A stretch of DNA of 5,903 nucleotides from a bacterium (GCA_021788495.1 JAJYKQ010000060.1:1-5903); one strand, 5' to 3'. Positions 1 through 5,518 are shown, counted from the stretch's first letter. The notes: generated by a model not told the origin, from the letters alone. Program-made: numbers and translations.

Positions 1-756
1 CTGAAGGAACAGGATTATATATATCCTACTGAATTTGCATATAACGCCGTCAAAGAAGTTCTGCCTAAACATGATTATCCGCAAATGTTAGAAGCTAAAA
101 CCTGCTCCGCCTGCGGCAAGGTTCACGACAGGGGCGTTAAACTGAAAGACGCATTTAATCCCAATAGCAATAACGATTACGCTTTTTTAGAAAAAGGCGA
201 TTTTATTTGCGAATATTGCGACTGGTCGGTAAAATCCGATGCCCAAAACTATTTAGGATATCTGCTTATCGCGCAAAACCGGCATAAGCATATTCAAGGC
301 AAGAATATGGAAGGAGAAAACGACAAAGAAAAACAGGAAATAAGAGCGCAATTGTTTTCTAATTTAGACGAATTAACGCCGCCTTTTTATATAGGCATAA
401 AATCTACTAAAAATCAGCAGCATGTGGTTTTTAAATCGACGGTGTCAATCTCTAATGCTTTAATCCCGATTCAGTATGGAAACGATACCTATGTAATCGA
501 CGTAGAGCTTTTTAATAGGGCGATAGACGAACTTAAAAAATTAATAAAAGAAACAGGCATTTCAAAGATTTTTTGGATTAATCAAGAGATTATAAGCGGT
601 CCGGTTTTTCATCTGCCGGCGGAAAACGATACGCCGAAAAACAGAGAATTATTGAACGATTTTTATAAGAAATACGACAGAAGCATAAGGGTATTTCTTA
701 ATAGGGCGGTTATAACCGAAGAAGATATAAAGAAAAGAAAAACAAAAAAAAAGTAA
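1..756 (+). CDS. csf1: Csf1-like (Cas8-like) type IV CRISPR effector subunit, 5' end cut by window
   Basis: The reading frame is open from base 1, so the gene starts at or before the window edge; 251 residues are visible. An ATG at 85 exists but has no Shine-Dalgarno sequence before it, and the 28 codons upstream look coding (YPTEFAYNAVKEVL), so I do not use it. Visible residues 35-38 (CSAC) and 70-73 (CEYC) form a C-x2-C...C-x2-C zinc-finger pattern. Next comes LTPPFYIGI followed by QQHVVFKSTVSIS. This layout (short helix, zinc finger, PPF segment, H-V-x-[FW] strand) is what I remember of Csf1, the Cas8-like subunit of the type IV surveillance complex, and the length is near the usual 200-260 residues. 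The C-terminus is a lysine-rich tail. Position directly before a CRISPR leader supports the call; csf1 is, as I recall, the cas gene closest to the repeats in the Aferr-type locus. The alternative is another zinc-finger Cas8-like or unrelated protein. The identification is from memory of motifs, not from alignment. Confidence 0.6.
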   Translation: MKEQDYIYPTEFAYNAVKEVLPKHDYPQMLEAKTCSACGKVHDRGVKLKDAFNPNSNNDYAFLEKGDFICEYCDWSVKSDAQNYLGYLLIAQNRHKHIQGKNMEGENDKEKQEIRAQLFSNLDELTPPFYIGIKSTKNQQHVVFKSTVSISNALIPIQYGNDTYVIDVELFNRAIDELKKLIKETGISKIFWINQEIISGPVFHLPAENDTPKNRELLNDFYKKYDRSIRVFLNRAVITEEDIKKRKTKKK

Positions 757-889
757 GTAGCATTTTGTTCTTTGACATTCGAAATTAAAATAGTCGTCGA
801 GCTCCCGTGTTTTTTGCTCTATAGGGGTTCGACAGATGCAATGGCGAGAAATATAAAATACGTCATTGATTTTATTGATGTATTTTTGG
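757..889 (+). promoter_or_regulatory. CRISPR leader
   Basis: This AT-rich stretch lies between the csf1-like stop codon and the first repeat and has no credible gene. It holds a perfect TTGACA at 772-777, but no matching -10 box follows at 16-18 bp. A second, better promoter lies at 829-857 and is listed separately. Its position, its AT-rich last 30 bases and its rightward promoter mark it as the leader, so the array should be read left to right. Confidence 0.65.
829..857 (+). promoter_or_regulatory. Candidate pre-crRNA promoter
   Basis: The -35 box is TCGACA (829-834, five of six matches to TTGACA). It is followed by exactly 17 bp and a -10 box TATAAA (852-857, five of six matches to TATAAT). 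Transcription would begin near 864, about 26 bases before the first repeat. This would drive the array rightwards and possibly the membrane-protein gene at 1285, since I see no terminator between them. Confidence 0.55.
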
Positions 890-1251
890 GTAGAAATTAC
901 ATATATGAGGGGTTAAAAGTTTGTTCGTTGCCGATAGTTTCAAATTCTTCAAGTCGTAGGAATTACATATATGAGAGGTTAAAAGTGGCAAGCCCCTTAA
1001 AGTTTTCATTTTTAAGCTCTGGTAGGAATTACATATATGAGAGGTTAAAAGGGCACGATGTGGATTAACCTTATCCGGAAAACAAAGGTAGGAATTACAT
1101 ATATGAGAGGTTAAAAGAAAATAGAGAGATAGCAAGTTTTACCGGCATTGCTCGTAGGAATTACATATATGAGAGGTTAAAAGATGTCCAGTCATAAATC
1201 GTCTTGACGTTGATGTCTAAAGTAGAAATTCTATATATAAGAGGTTAAAAG
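890..1251 (+). CRISPR. CRISPR array, six 30-bp repeats and five spacers
   Basis: Repeats lie at 890-919, 956-985, 1022-1051, 1088-1117, 1154-1183 and 1222-1251. The four inner repeats are identical, starting GTAGGAATTA and ending AGGTTAAAAG. Spacers are at 920-955, 986-1021, 1052-1087, 1118-1153 (all 36 bp) and 1184-1221 (38 bp), and all are unrelated in sequence. Repeat 1 differs from the consensus at positions 5 (G to A) and 21 (A to G). Repeat 6 differs at positions 5, 10, 11 and 18, as expected for the leader-distal end. The repeat has no strong stem-loop, only a self-complementary CATATATG core at positions 11-18. The 3' end GTTAAAAG resembles the 8-nt crRNA handle of type I-B/III-like repeats (ATTGAAAC/G). 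No cas1, cas2 or cas6 is in the window, so processing and spacer uptake must rely on genes outside it. Confidence 0.97.
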
Positions 1252-1284
1252 TCATAAACATAATCAACATAATCGGAGGGAAAA

Positions 1285-1725
1285 ATGGGACTAATGCAAA
1301 TTAACAAAGAAACTTGGATTAATGCGTCCGACGTAACGGCTATGGAATTAAGAACGTCGGAAAATGGCTATTATTTTTATATATCTACGTGGTCGGGGAA
1401 TAATTATTCTACCGATTATTTCGATAGCGAAAACGAGGCAGCGGGAACTTTAAATAATGTTACTTTCGCCGATATGAGTCTTATGCGCATAAGGAAAAAG
1501 GCTATAAATCATGCAACGGAAGAGGAAGAAGTTAATGAAGCCTTAAAGAGTCTGAAGGATTTTGATGACGCAAAAGAAGAACAGGCCGTAAAACCCACAT
1601 TTTTCGAGAGATTAAAGAAAAAATTCTTCAATTTCGAAACGGCGTATTTTTTGGCGGTTACGTTTAATTTCGTATATATAATTATAATTGCGATTCTTGT
1701 TTTTACTTATGTTATAAAGCTTTAA
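1285..1725 (+). CDS. Small protein with C-terminal membrane anchor, function unknown
   Basis: A 146-residue protein I do not recognise. The start is chosen because GGAGGG (1275-1280) sits five bases before this ATG; an in-frame ATG three codons later is too far. Residues 1-60 look like a small beta-rich domain (QINKETWINASDVTAMEL, then alternating aromatic strand residues). Residues 75-105 are acidic and helical. Residues 111-113 (KKK) are followed by one hydrophobic segment at about 118-143 ending in YVIKL. The positive-inside rule predicts a cytoplasmic N-terminal domain anchored by a C-terminal helix. It starts only 33 bp after the last CRISPR repeat, so it may be transcribed from the CRISPR leader promoter. 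Whether it has any role with the CRISPR module is unknown; a plasmid-backbone gene is equally likely. Confidence 0.75.
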   Translation: MGLMQINKETWINASDVTAMELRTSENGYYFYISTWSGNNYSTDYFDSENEAAGTLNNVTFADMSLMRIRKKAINHATEEEEVNEALKSLKDFDDAKEEQAVKPTFFERLKKKFFNFETAYFLAVTFNFVYIIIIAILVFTYVIKL

Positions 1726-1787
1726 ATTTTATATTTAAAGACATATAAATATTTTTAAAATTAATTTTATTTTAAGGAGTAATTATT

Positions 1788-2966
1788 ATGAAAATTAAAG
1801 ACATTAAAATCGACGACATAGTCGTCAAAAAACAAATCAGGACGGTATTTAATCCCGAAACTTTAAAGAGCCTTGCGGTTTCTATTAAAGAAAAAGGCGT
1901 ACTGCAGCCTATACTCGTAAAAAAAATCGGAGACGACTATAAAATAGTAGCCGGCGAAAGGCGCTTTCTTGCTTCTCAGGCTGCGGGACTTAAAGAAATC
2001 CCCGCCTGTATCTTAGACGATAAGGACAATGAAAAGGAAATTCAACTTATCGAAAATACGCAGAGAGAAGAACTTTGTTCAATAGACCTTGCCGGCGCTT
2101 ATAGCGATTTAAAAAATTCTGGAAGAACTATAGAAGAAATTGCGGCTCTTGCGGGCAGAACATCGAGGCATGTTATCGAAATATTATCTCTTTTAGAACT
2201 TCCGGACGAAATTAAGGAAAAAATAAAAAACGGAGAACCTTATACAAATTTCACGAGAAATAAAAAAGATATGAACGCTGTTCACGTTACCGATAATAAT
2301 ACTCTTAATCAAAAAGACGAGGAAAATCAAGAGGTTAATTTAACTGATATGACTAATAATCATAGTGAACATGTTCACGTTACGGAGAGTAATACTTCTA
2401 ACGATGAAAATGAGGAAAATCAAGAGGTTAATTTAAGTAATATGACTTATAGTAATACCGAGGAAGAACCAAAGACCGAAGACCAGAACCCCGCTCTCGA
2501 GATTCCAAAGACCAAAGACCAAGAACCGGAAACCCCGCCGCAGGAGTTTCAGGATTCCAAAGACCAAAGACCTGTAAAGCCGGATTTAAAATCTATTAAG
2601 GTAGAGCCGGAAGAAGTATTAGAGACCCAGACCGACTATCCCGTTTACGACGATATGCCGAAGGAAGAACCGGATGAAGAAGTTCCGCCGGTAGAGGTAT
2701 CTCCGGAGAGCTTCGTTAACGAAGAAGGCGTAATGGTCGATTTGCAGAATAGGCCGGTTTACGAGACGGAAGAAGGCTATGCGGTTATTATCGAGCCTGC
2801 GGACGTAAAAGAACTTATAGAGAAATTTAACGAAGGAGATTACGGATTTAAACTGCAATTAGGAGATAGAGATTCTTTGATTCTTACGGGTATAGACGGC
2901 GCGAAGAATATCTATAACGTAATAAATTGTTTAGTAAACAACGTTAAGGATTATATTAATGTCTAA
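1788..2966 (+). CDS. parB: ParB/Spo0J-family partition protein with long acidic repeat linker
   Basis: A 392-residue member of the ParB family, which binds centromere-like parS sites and uses CTP to form a sliding clamp for plasmid segregation. The N-terminal domain shows GVLQPILV (37-44), the CTP-binding GERR motif (56-59) and ENTQREEL (89-96), matching the usual ENxQREDL. A helix-turn-helix follows at about 113-139 (TIEEIAALAGRTSRHV...LLELP). Up to residue 150 it is a standard ParB. Residues 165-226 are a tandem duplication of 31 residues, and 227-300 are rich in Glu, Pro, Lys and Asp. A C-terminal domain of about 80 residues (VNEEGVMVDLQNRP onward) is not one I recognise. Typical ParB proteins have about 280-300 residues, so the excess is the linker. 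The start has AAGGAG at 1774-1779. No parA is visible. The stop overlaps the start of the relaxase gene by 8 bp. Confidence 0.92.
   Translation: MKIKDIKIDDIVVKKQIRTVFNPETLKSLAVSIKEKGVLQPILVKKIGDDYKIVAGERRFLASQAAGLKEIPACILDDKDNEKEIQLIENTQREELCSIDLAGAYSDLKNSGRTIEEIAALAGRTSRHVIEILSLLELPDEIKEKIKNGEPYTNFTRNKKDMNAVHVTDNNTLNQKDEENQEVNLTDMTNNHSEHVHVTESNTSNDENEENQEVNLSNMTYSNTEEEPKTEDQNPALEIPKTKDQEPETPPQEFQDSKDQRPVKPDLKSIKVEPEEVLETQTDYPVYDDMPKEEPDEEVPPVEVSPESFVNEEGVMVDLQNRPVYETEEGYAVIIEPADVKELIEKFNEGDYGFKLQLGDRDSLILTGIDGAKNIYNVINCLVNNVKDYINV
2280..2465 (+). repeat. 93-bp tandem duplication inside parB
   Basis: Two copies, 2280-2372 and 2373-2465, in frame with a 31-residue period. Each begins GTTCACGTTAC (VHVT) and carries the same 25 identical bases at 2319-2343 and 2412-2436 (EENQEVNL). 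Other parts have diverged, for example DNNTLNQKD versus ESNTSNDEN. This is an internal expansion of the ParB linker. Confidence 0.9.
2469..2572 (+). repeat. CCAAAGA heptamer pairs inside parB
   Basis: Three clusters of a doubled 7-bp unit, at 2469-2484 (second unit CCGAAGA), 2505-2520 and 2557-2572. The first two are read in the same frame (PKTEDQ, PKTKDQ). The third is offset by 52 bp from the second and is read in another frame (SKDQRP). A 20-base stretch is identical at 2501-2520 and 2553-2572. Confidence 0.85.
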
Positions 2967-3594
2967 ATTCAGGAAACCCCTTATTAACATACCGCTTCAT
3001 ACGAAAAGGCCTAAAAGGAACGAGCCTAAGACCTCTATTACGAAAGGCATGTCCGTTAAGAGCCTGCCTAAGTGGTCTGGGGCGAAAGTAGTTTTAAAGG
3101 CTAAGTGGGCGTCCAATAATCTTGCGAACCATGTTCACTATATACAGCACAGGGAAAAAAACACGGAAAAAAGGGAACTTATGACCGAAAACGGCACCGT
3201 ATCCGAAAAAGACTTTATAAAAGAAGTGAATAAGTCGGGCAAAAAGTATTATAAGTTTATCATAAGTCCGGAAGATAAAATGAGCAGGGAAGAACTTAAA
3301 AATGTGGTGAAAGAGACTATGAAAGAGCTTGAAAAAAGGTACGGAAAACTTACATATGCTTTCGTCATTCACGAAAATACCGAACACTTTCACGCGCACG
3401 TCGTATGCGCAGGAAAGAGTAAAAGGCGCTCGCCTGTCCGCATAACTAAAAAGACCCTGTTTGATATGAAAGAAGCGGCGATAAACAGGGTTTTTGAAAT
3501 TAAGCAAGGCAAGGAACTAAATTTAGGCGATTCTTTCGGTAAAATCGCCGAAAGCTTAAAGGCCGGTTTAAAGAAAATTATGCAAATAAAGTAA
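2959..3594 (+). CDS. Short MOBP/VirD2-type relaxase
   Basis: A 211-residue HUH-type relaxase, the enzyme that nicks one strand at oriT and stays bound through a tyrosine during conjugative mobilization. Tyr61 in ANHVHYIQHREKN aligns by eye with the catalytic tyrosine of RP4 TraI (LVKYI). The metal-binding motif is H138-ENTE-H143-F-H145-A-H147-VV, matching the HxDxxxHxHxV pattern of MOBP proteins. FIISPED (100-106) followed by helix 109-127 is the strand-helix pair normally before that motif. Residues 1-40 are very basic. There is no helicase or primase domain and almost nothing after the relaxase fold, so the protein is shorter than most relaxases (300-700 residues). It may be a minimal relaxase needing partners in trans. 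It overlaps parB by 8 bp; AAGGA at 2946-2950 supports the start. It probably acts with the ribbon-helix-helix protein at 4579 and the structured DNA at 4395-4472. Confidence 0.85.
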   Translation: MSKFRKPLINIPLHTKRPKRNEPKTSITKGMSVKSLPKWSGAKVVLKAKWASNNLANHVHYIQHREKNTEKRELMTENGTVSEKDFIKEVNKSGKKYYKFIISPEDKMSREELKNVVKETMKELEKRYGKLTYAFVIHENTEHFHAHVVCAGKSKRRSPVRITKKTLFDMKEAAINRVFEIKQGKELNLGDSFGKIAESLKAGLKKIMQIK

Positions 3595-3615
3595 ACGCCG
3601 TTTAAAGGAGGAATT

Positions 3616-3993
3616 ATGAAATATTACGACGTAAAAAACGACATCGACGAGCTTCAGGGGCTTAATAAAGGATATATCTTTATCCAGAACCAAAAAGCTT
3701 TAGACGAGCTTAAAGCGAAAGACCCTTTATTTAATTTTATCTCCCCCGCAGCTCTGCCGGTATTCGTCCAGTACTTAAGGACTATCGGAGAAATCAAAAT
3801 CATAAGCGCGGACTCCGTTTTATTCGAAAAAGAATTAATCGGAAAAAGACTTAAAGAACTTACCAAGTCTGACCCCGAACTTAAAGAAAATATCGACGGA
3901 CTGTATCAAACGGTCCTTGCGCTTTCAAAAACTATCAATAAAGAATTTTTCATAGTGGAAAAGAAATTAAACTTATTAACAAAAGGAGACTAA
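3616..3993 (+). CDS. Unknown 125-residue protein between relaxase and ssb
   Basis: I do not recognise this protein. A strong AAAGGAGGA (3604-3612) lies just before the ATG, so expression is likely. It has no membrane segment, cysteine motif or signal peptide. It is predicted to be mixed alpha/beta in the first 70 residues (KGYIFIQNQ, FISPAALPVFVQYLRTIGEIKII) and helical in the last 50 (ELIGKRLKELTKSDPELKEN and onward). It lies 21 bp after the relaxase gene and its last codons carry the ssb ribosome binding site, so it is translated in the same unit. The context suggests a role in plasmid DNA transfer or maintenance. Confidence 0.85.
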   Translation: MKYYDVKNDIDELQGLNKGYIFIQNQKALDELKAKDPLFNFISPAALPVFVQYLRTIGEIKIISADSVLFEKELIGKRLKELTKSDPELKENIDGLYQTVLALSKTINKEFFIVEKKLNLLTKGD

Positions 3994-3995
3994 TT

Positions 3996-4349
3996 ATGAG
4001 CATGAACAGAGTTCAGTTAATCGGGAACATCGGGAAAGACCCGGAATTTAGCTACAAAAAAGAAGACGTAGCGGTCCTTAAGTTTTCGGTCGCCGTAAAT
4101 TCTAAGGTAAAAGAAAAAAAAGTTACGGAGTGGTTCAACGTCGTTTGCTTCGATAAGCTTGCCGAAACTTTGAAAGTCTATCTGAAAGCCGGAATGCAAG
4201 TCTTTGTGGAAGGCTCTCTTAAAGTGTCTAAATACAAAACCAAAGACGAAGAAGAACGCCTTCAGGTAAGCGTAATAGCCCATAAGGTCGATTTTTTCGG
4301 CGGCAAAGATGAAAATTCGGATCCGGAAGTCGGAGAACCTGATTTGTAA
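3996..4349 (+). CDS. ssb: Single-stranded DNA-binding protein (plasmid type)
   Basis: A 117-residue SSB that coats single-stranded DNA, here probably during plasmid transfer or replication. The OB-fold signature is clear: NRVQLIGNIGKDPEF (4-18), KFSVAVNS (29-36), TEWFNVVCFDKLAE (44-57) with the conserved Trp46, and YLKAGMQVFVEGSLK (62-76). It is shorter than the chromosomal form (about 150-180 residues) because the linker after residue 103 is only some 14 residues. The C-terminal tip is GEPDL, not the usual DDDIPF-like peptide that recruits repair and replication proteins; it is still acidic before the tip. The start at 3996 is preferred because AGGAG at 3984-3988 is seven bases away; the ATG at 4002 would be 13 away. 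Last gene of the parB-relaxase cluster. Confidence 0.93.
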   Translation: MSMNRVQLIGNIGKDPEFSYKKEDVAVLKFSVAVNSKVKEKKVTEWFNVVCFDKLAETLKVYLKAGMQVFVEGSLKVSKYKTKDEEERLQVSVIAHKVDFFGGKDENSDPEVGEPDL

Positions 4350-4394
4350 TTTGAATCAAAATTTTGTTTCCCCCGTAAATATTCCGTCATTTAG

Positions 4395-4472
4395 AAAGTC
4401 ATTACGGAGTAATGCAAGATAAGGCGCTACCGCTTTAGGGGGCAAGCCCCCTTGAAACTCCGTAATGGCTTT
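4395..4472. other. Candidate origin of transfer (nested inverted repeats)
   Basis: Outer arms 4395-4410 and 4457-4472 pair over 16 bp with one T-G wobble (core CATTACGGAGT / ACTCCGTAATG). The left arm also forms its own inverted repeat, CATTAC-GGA-GTAATG (4400-4414). Four bases later is ATAAGGCGCTACC (4419-4431), which loosely recalls the ATAAGTGCGCCCT nick region of IncQ/pIP501-type oriTs. A second hairpin, AGGGGG-CAAG-CCCCCT, lies at 4437-4452. An inverted repeat beside a nick-like sequence is the usual oriT plan. It lies between the relaxase cluster and a ribbon-helix-helix gene, where oriT often sits. The nick site itself is inferred, not seen. Confidence 0.45.
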
Positions 4473-4476
4473 ACTT

Positions 4477-4504
4477 ATGACATATACCTAAAATGGTATA
4501 TAAA
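4477..4504 (+). promoter_or_regulatory. Promoter with operator-like inverted repeat before RHH gene
   Basis: The -35 candidate ATGACA (4477-4482) is followed by 16 bp and TATAAA (4499-4504). An inverted repeat, ATATACC-TAAAAT-GGTATAT (4482-4501), fills the space between the boxes. TGGTATAT at 4494-4501 could also serve as an extended -10. An operator in this place would block RNA polymerase, and ribbon-helix-helix proteins commonly repress their own genes this way, so autoregulation by the gene at 4579 is the simplest reading. Confidence 0.5.
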
Positions 4505-4578
4505 AAAGAAAAGGCGGGAGATTTAGGGATAGGAAGTTGATTAAGATTAAATAAATACTTAACTTAAAGAGGTGTATT

Positions 4579-5070
4579 ATGGCAAAAGTGAATAAAAATA
4601 GAAAAGTGAAGTTCATCGTGTATGCCGAGCCTTCGCTGATTCAGGAAATCAAGTCGGTTTCCCTGCAGAACGATATTTCGCAGGCGGAATGTATAAGGCG
4701 AGCGATCACAGCCGGACTAGAAAAATTTTTCGTCGATTCGCAAGGGGAATTCTTAAAAGAAAAAATACAAGAAGTAATAGCGGAATCTATGGAAATCAAT
4801 ATAAATAAACTTACGCAGGCTTTAGAAAAAAGGTTGATGGGTATGCTCATGCAGAATACTAACTACACTCTCCAGAGCCACTCTCTGATAGATAAGCTCT
4901 TACGTCTTGAAATCGGATTTAATGCCGATAAAATCAAATCCCTATCCGACGAGAATTTCCTTAAATTGATTAAAGCGAATATGGAAATATTCGAAACCGA
5001 AGCAAAAGGCTTTATGAACGGCGTATATGAAAAGAGCCGGAAAAAAGTCAAAGAAGGTGATAATTCGTAA
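4579..5070 (+). CDS. Ribbon-helix-helix DNA-binding protein, probable relaxosome accessory
   Basis: A 163-residue protein with an N-terminal ribbon-helix-helix (CopG/Arc-like) fold: beta strand KVKFIVY (9-15), helix PSLIQEIKSVSLQN (18-31), turn DIS, and second helix QAECIRRAITAGLEKFF (35-51). The remaining 110 residues are predicted to be helical and charged, possibly for oligomer or relaxase contact. Proteins with this plan (MobC, NikA-like) bind oriT and help the relaxase, while shorter ones repress copy-number or partition genes. The place directly after the candidate oriT and a promoter-operator supports a relaxosome or autoregulator role, but neither is proven. The ribosome binding site is AGAGGTG (4568-4574). 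Confidence 0.8.
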   Translation: MAKVNKNRKVKFIVYAEPSLIQEIKSVSLQNDISQAECIRRAITAGLEKFFVDSQGEFLKEKIQEVIAESMEININKLTQALEKRLMGMLMQNTNYTLQSHSLIDKLLRLEIGFNADKIKSLSDENFLKLIKANMEIFETEAKGFMNGVYEKSRKKVKEGDNS

Positions 5071-5082
5071 CGGCTACGAATT
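5062..5082 (+). terminator. Hairpin spanning the stop codon of the RHH gene
   Basis: Perfect 8-bp arms AATTCGTA (5062-5069) and TACGAATT (5075-5082) with loop ACGGC. The TAA stop (5068-5070) is inside it. The downstream sequence GGTATTATAAATATTTTC is AT-rich but has no clean T run, so this is a weak terminator or a transcript-stabilizing hairpin. TGGTATTAT (5082-5090), just after it, resembles an extended -10 box for the next gene. Confidence 0.35.
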
Positions 5083-5125
5083 GGTATTATAAATATTTTC
5101 ATGAATAAAATAGGAGAATTTATTT

Positions 5126-5518
5126 ATGTATGATAGGTTAGAAATTATTGAGGGAGCCATTGGACTTAAGTTTCAACATTACGAAAAGAAAATCGTCGAA
5201 AAGGCAACGAAGGTTTTCGAAAAAAGAATTCGAAAAGGTAACGAAAATTTAAGCTTTGATGAGCTTATGGAAACGCCTGTATCTAACGAAAAAAACGACG
5301 AATACGATATTCCAAGCCAAGAAGAAATGCTTGAATTTTATATCGAAGAAATCATTTACGACGATATAATCGAGGCTGAAATTAGACATATTGACGATAA
5401 TAGCCTCCTTGGAATTCTTGACCAAAAAGGTTACGGATGTCTTTTTGTTTGGAAACACGAAATATCAAAAAAATATGTTGAGAAAGTTTTAAATGAAATG
5501 AAAGATGCTAATAATTAA
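5126..5518 (+). CDS. Unknown acidic protein, 130 residues
   Basis: I do not recognise this protein. AGGAG (5112-5116) lies nine bases before the ATG. The first 40 residues form a basic amphipathic helix (FQHYEKKIVEKATKVFEKRIRKG). The middle is strongly acidic (QEEMLEFYIEEIIYDDIIEAE, about 65-85). The end contains a compact segment, LLGILDQKGYGCLFVW (94-109), and a final helix. There are no membrane segments and no metal-binding motif. It is likely a cytoplasmic plasmid accessory protein. High acidity is also seen in small anti-defence proteins, but nothing here shows such a role. Confidence 0.72.
   Translation: MYDRLEIIEGAIGLKFQHYEKKIVEKATKVFEKRIRKGNENLSFDELMETPVSNEKNDEYDIPSQEEMLEFYIEEIIYDDIIEAEIRHIDDNSLLGILDQKGYGCLFVWKHEISKKYVEKVLNEMKDANN

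Noticed and set aside
772..777. Perfect TTGACA in the leader as the main -35 box
   Set aside because: No -10-like sequence lies 16-18 bp downstream; the promoter at 829-857 fits better.
772..1068. Open frame across leader and array, plus the opposite-strand frame at 872-1135, both encoding a repeated peptide
   Set aside because: The repeated peptides (NYIYERLK, LLTSHICNSY) come only from the CRISPR repeat being 66 bp apart, a multiple of three. There is no ribosome binding site.
890..1251. On the minus strand two repeats end in AATTTCTAC, like the Cas12a repeat
   Set aside because: The second half of the Cas12a stem (GTAGAT) is missing, inner repeats have AATTCCTAC, and the leader promoter and degenerate end support the plus orientation.
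1756..1769. 14-bp perfect palindrome TAAAATTAATTTTA before parB as a parS or operator site
   Set aside because: It is made only of A and T in a very AT-rich stretch, where such palindromes arise by chance; only one copy is seen.
2421..2433. AAGAGGTTAA in parB shared with the last CRISPR repeat
   Set aside because: Only ten bases match, in AT/AG-rich DNA, without spacing or further similarity; likely chance.
3094..3507. Minus-strand frame of 137 residues inside the relaxase gene
   Set aside because: It is a shadow of the relaxase gene, which has clear HUH motifs; the opposite strand has no ribosome site or recognisable domain.
4437..4452. G-C rich hairpin AGGGGG/CCCCCT as a terminator of the ssb cluster
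   Set aside because: No T run follows on either strand, and it is nested inside the larger inverted repeat; better explained as part of the candidate oriT.
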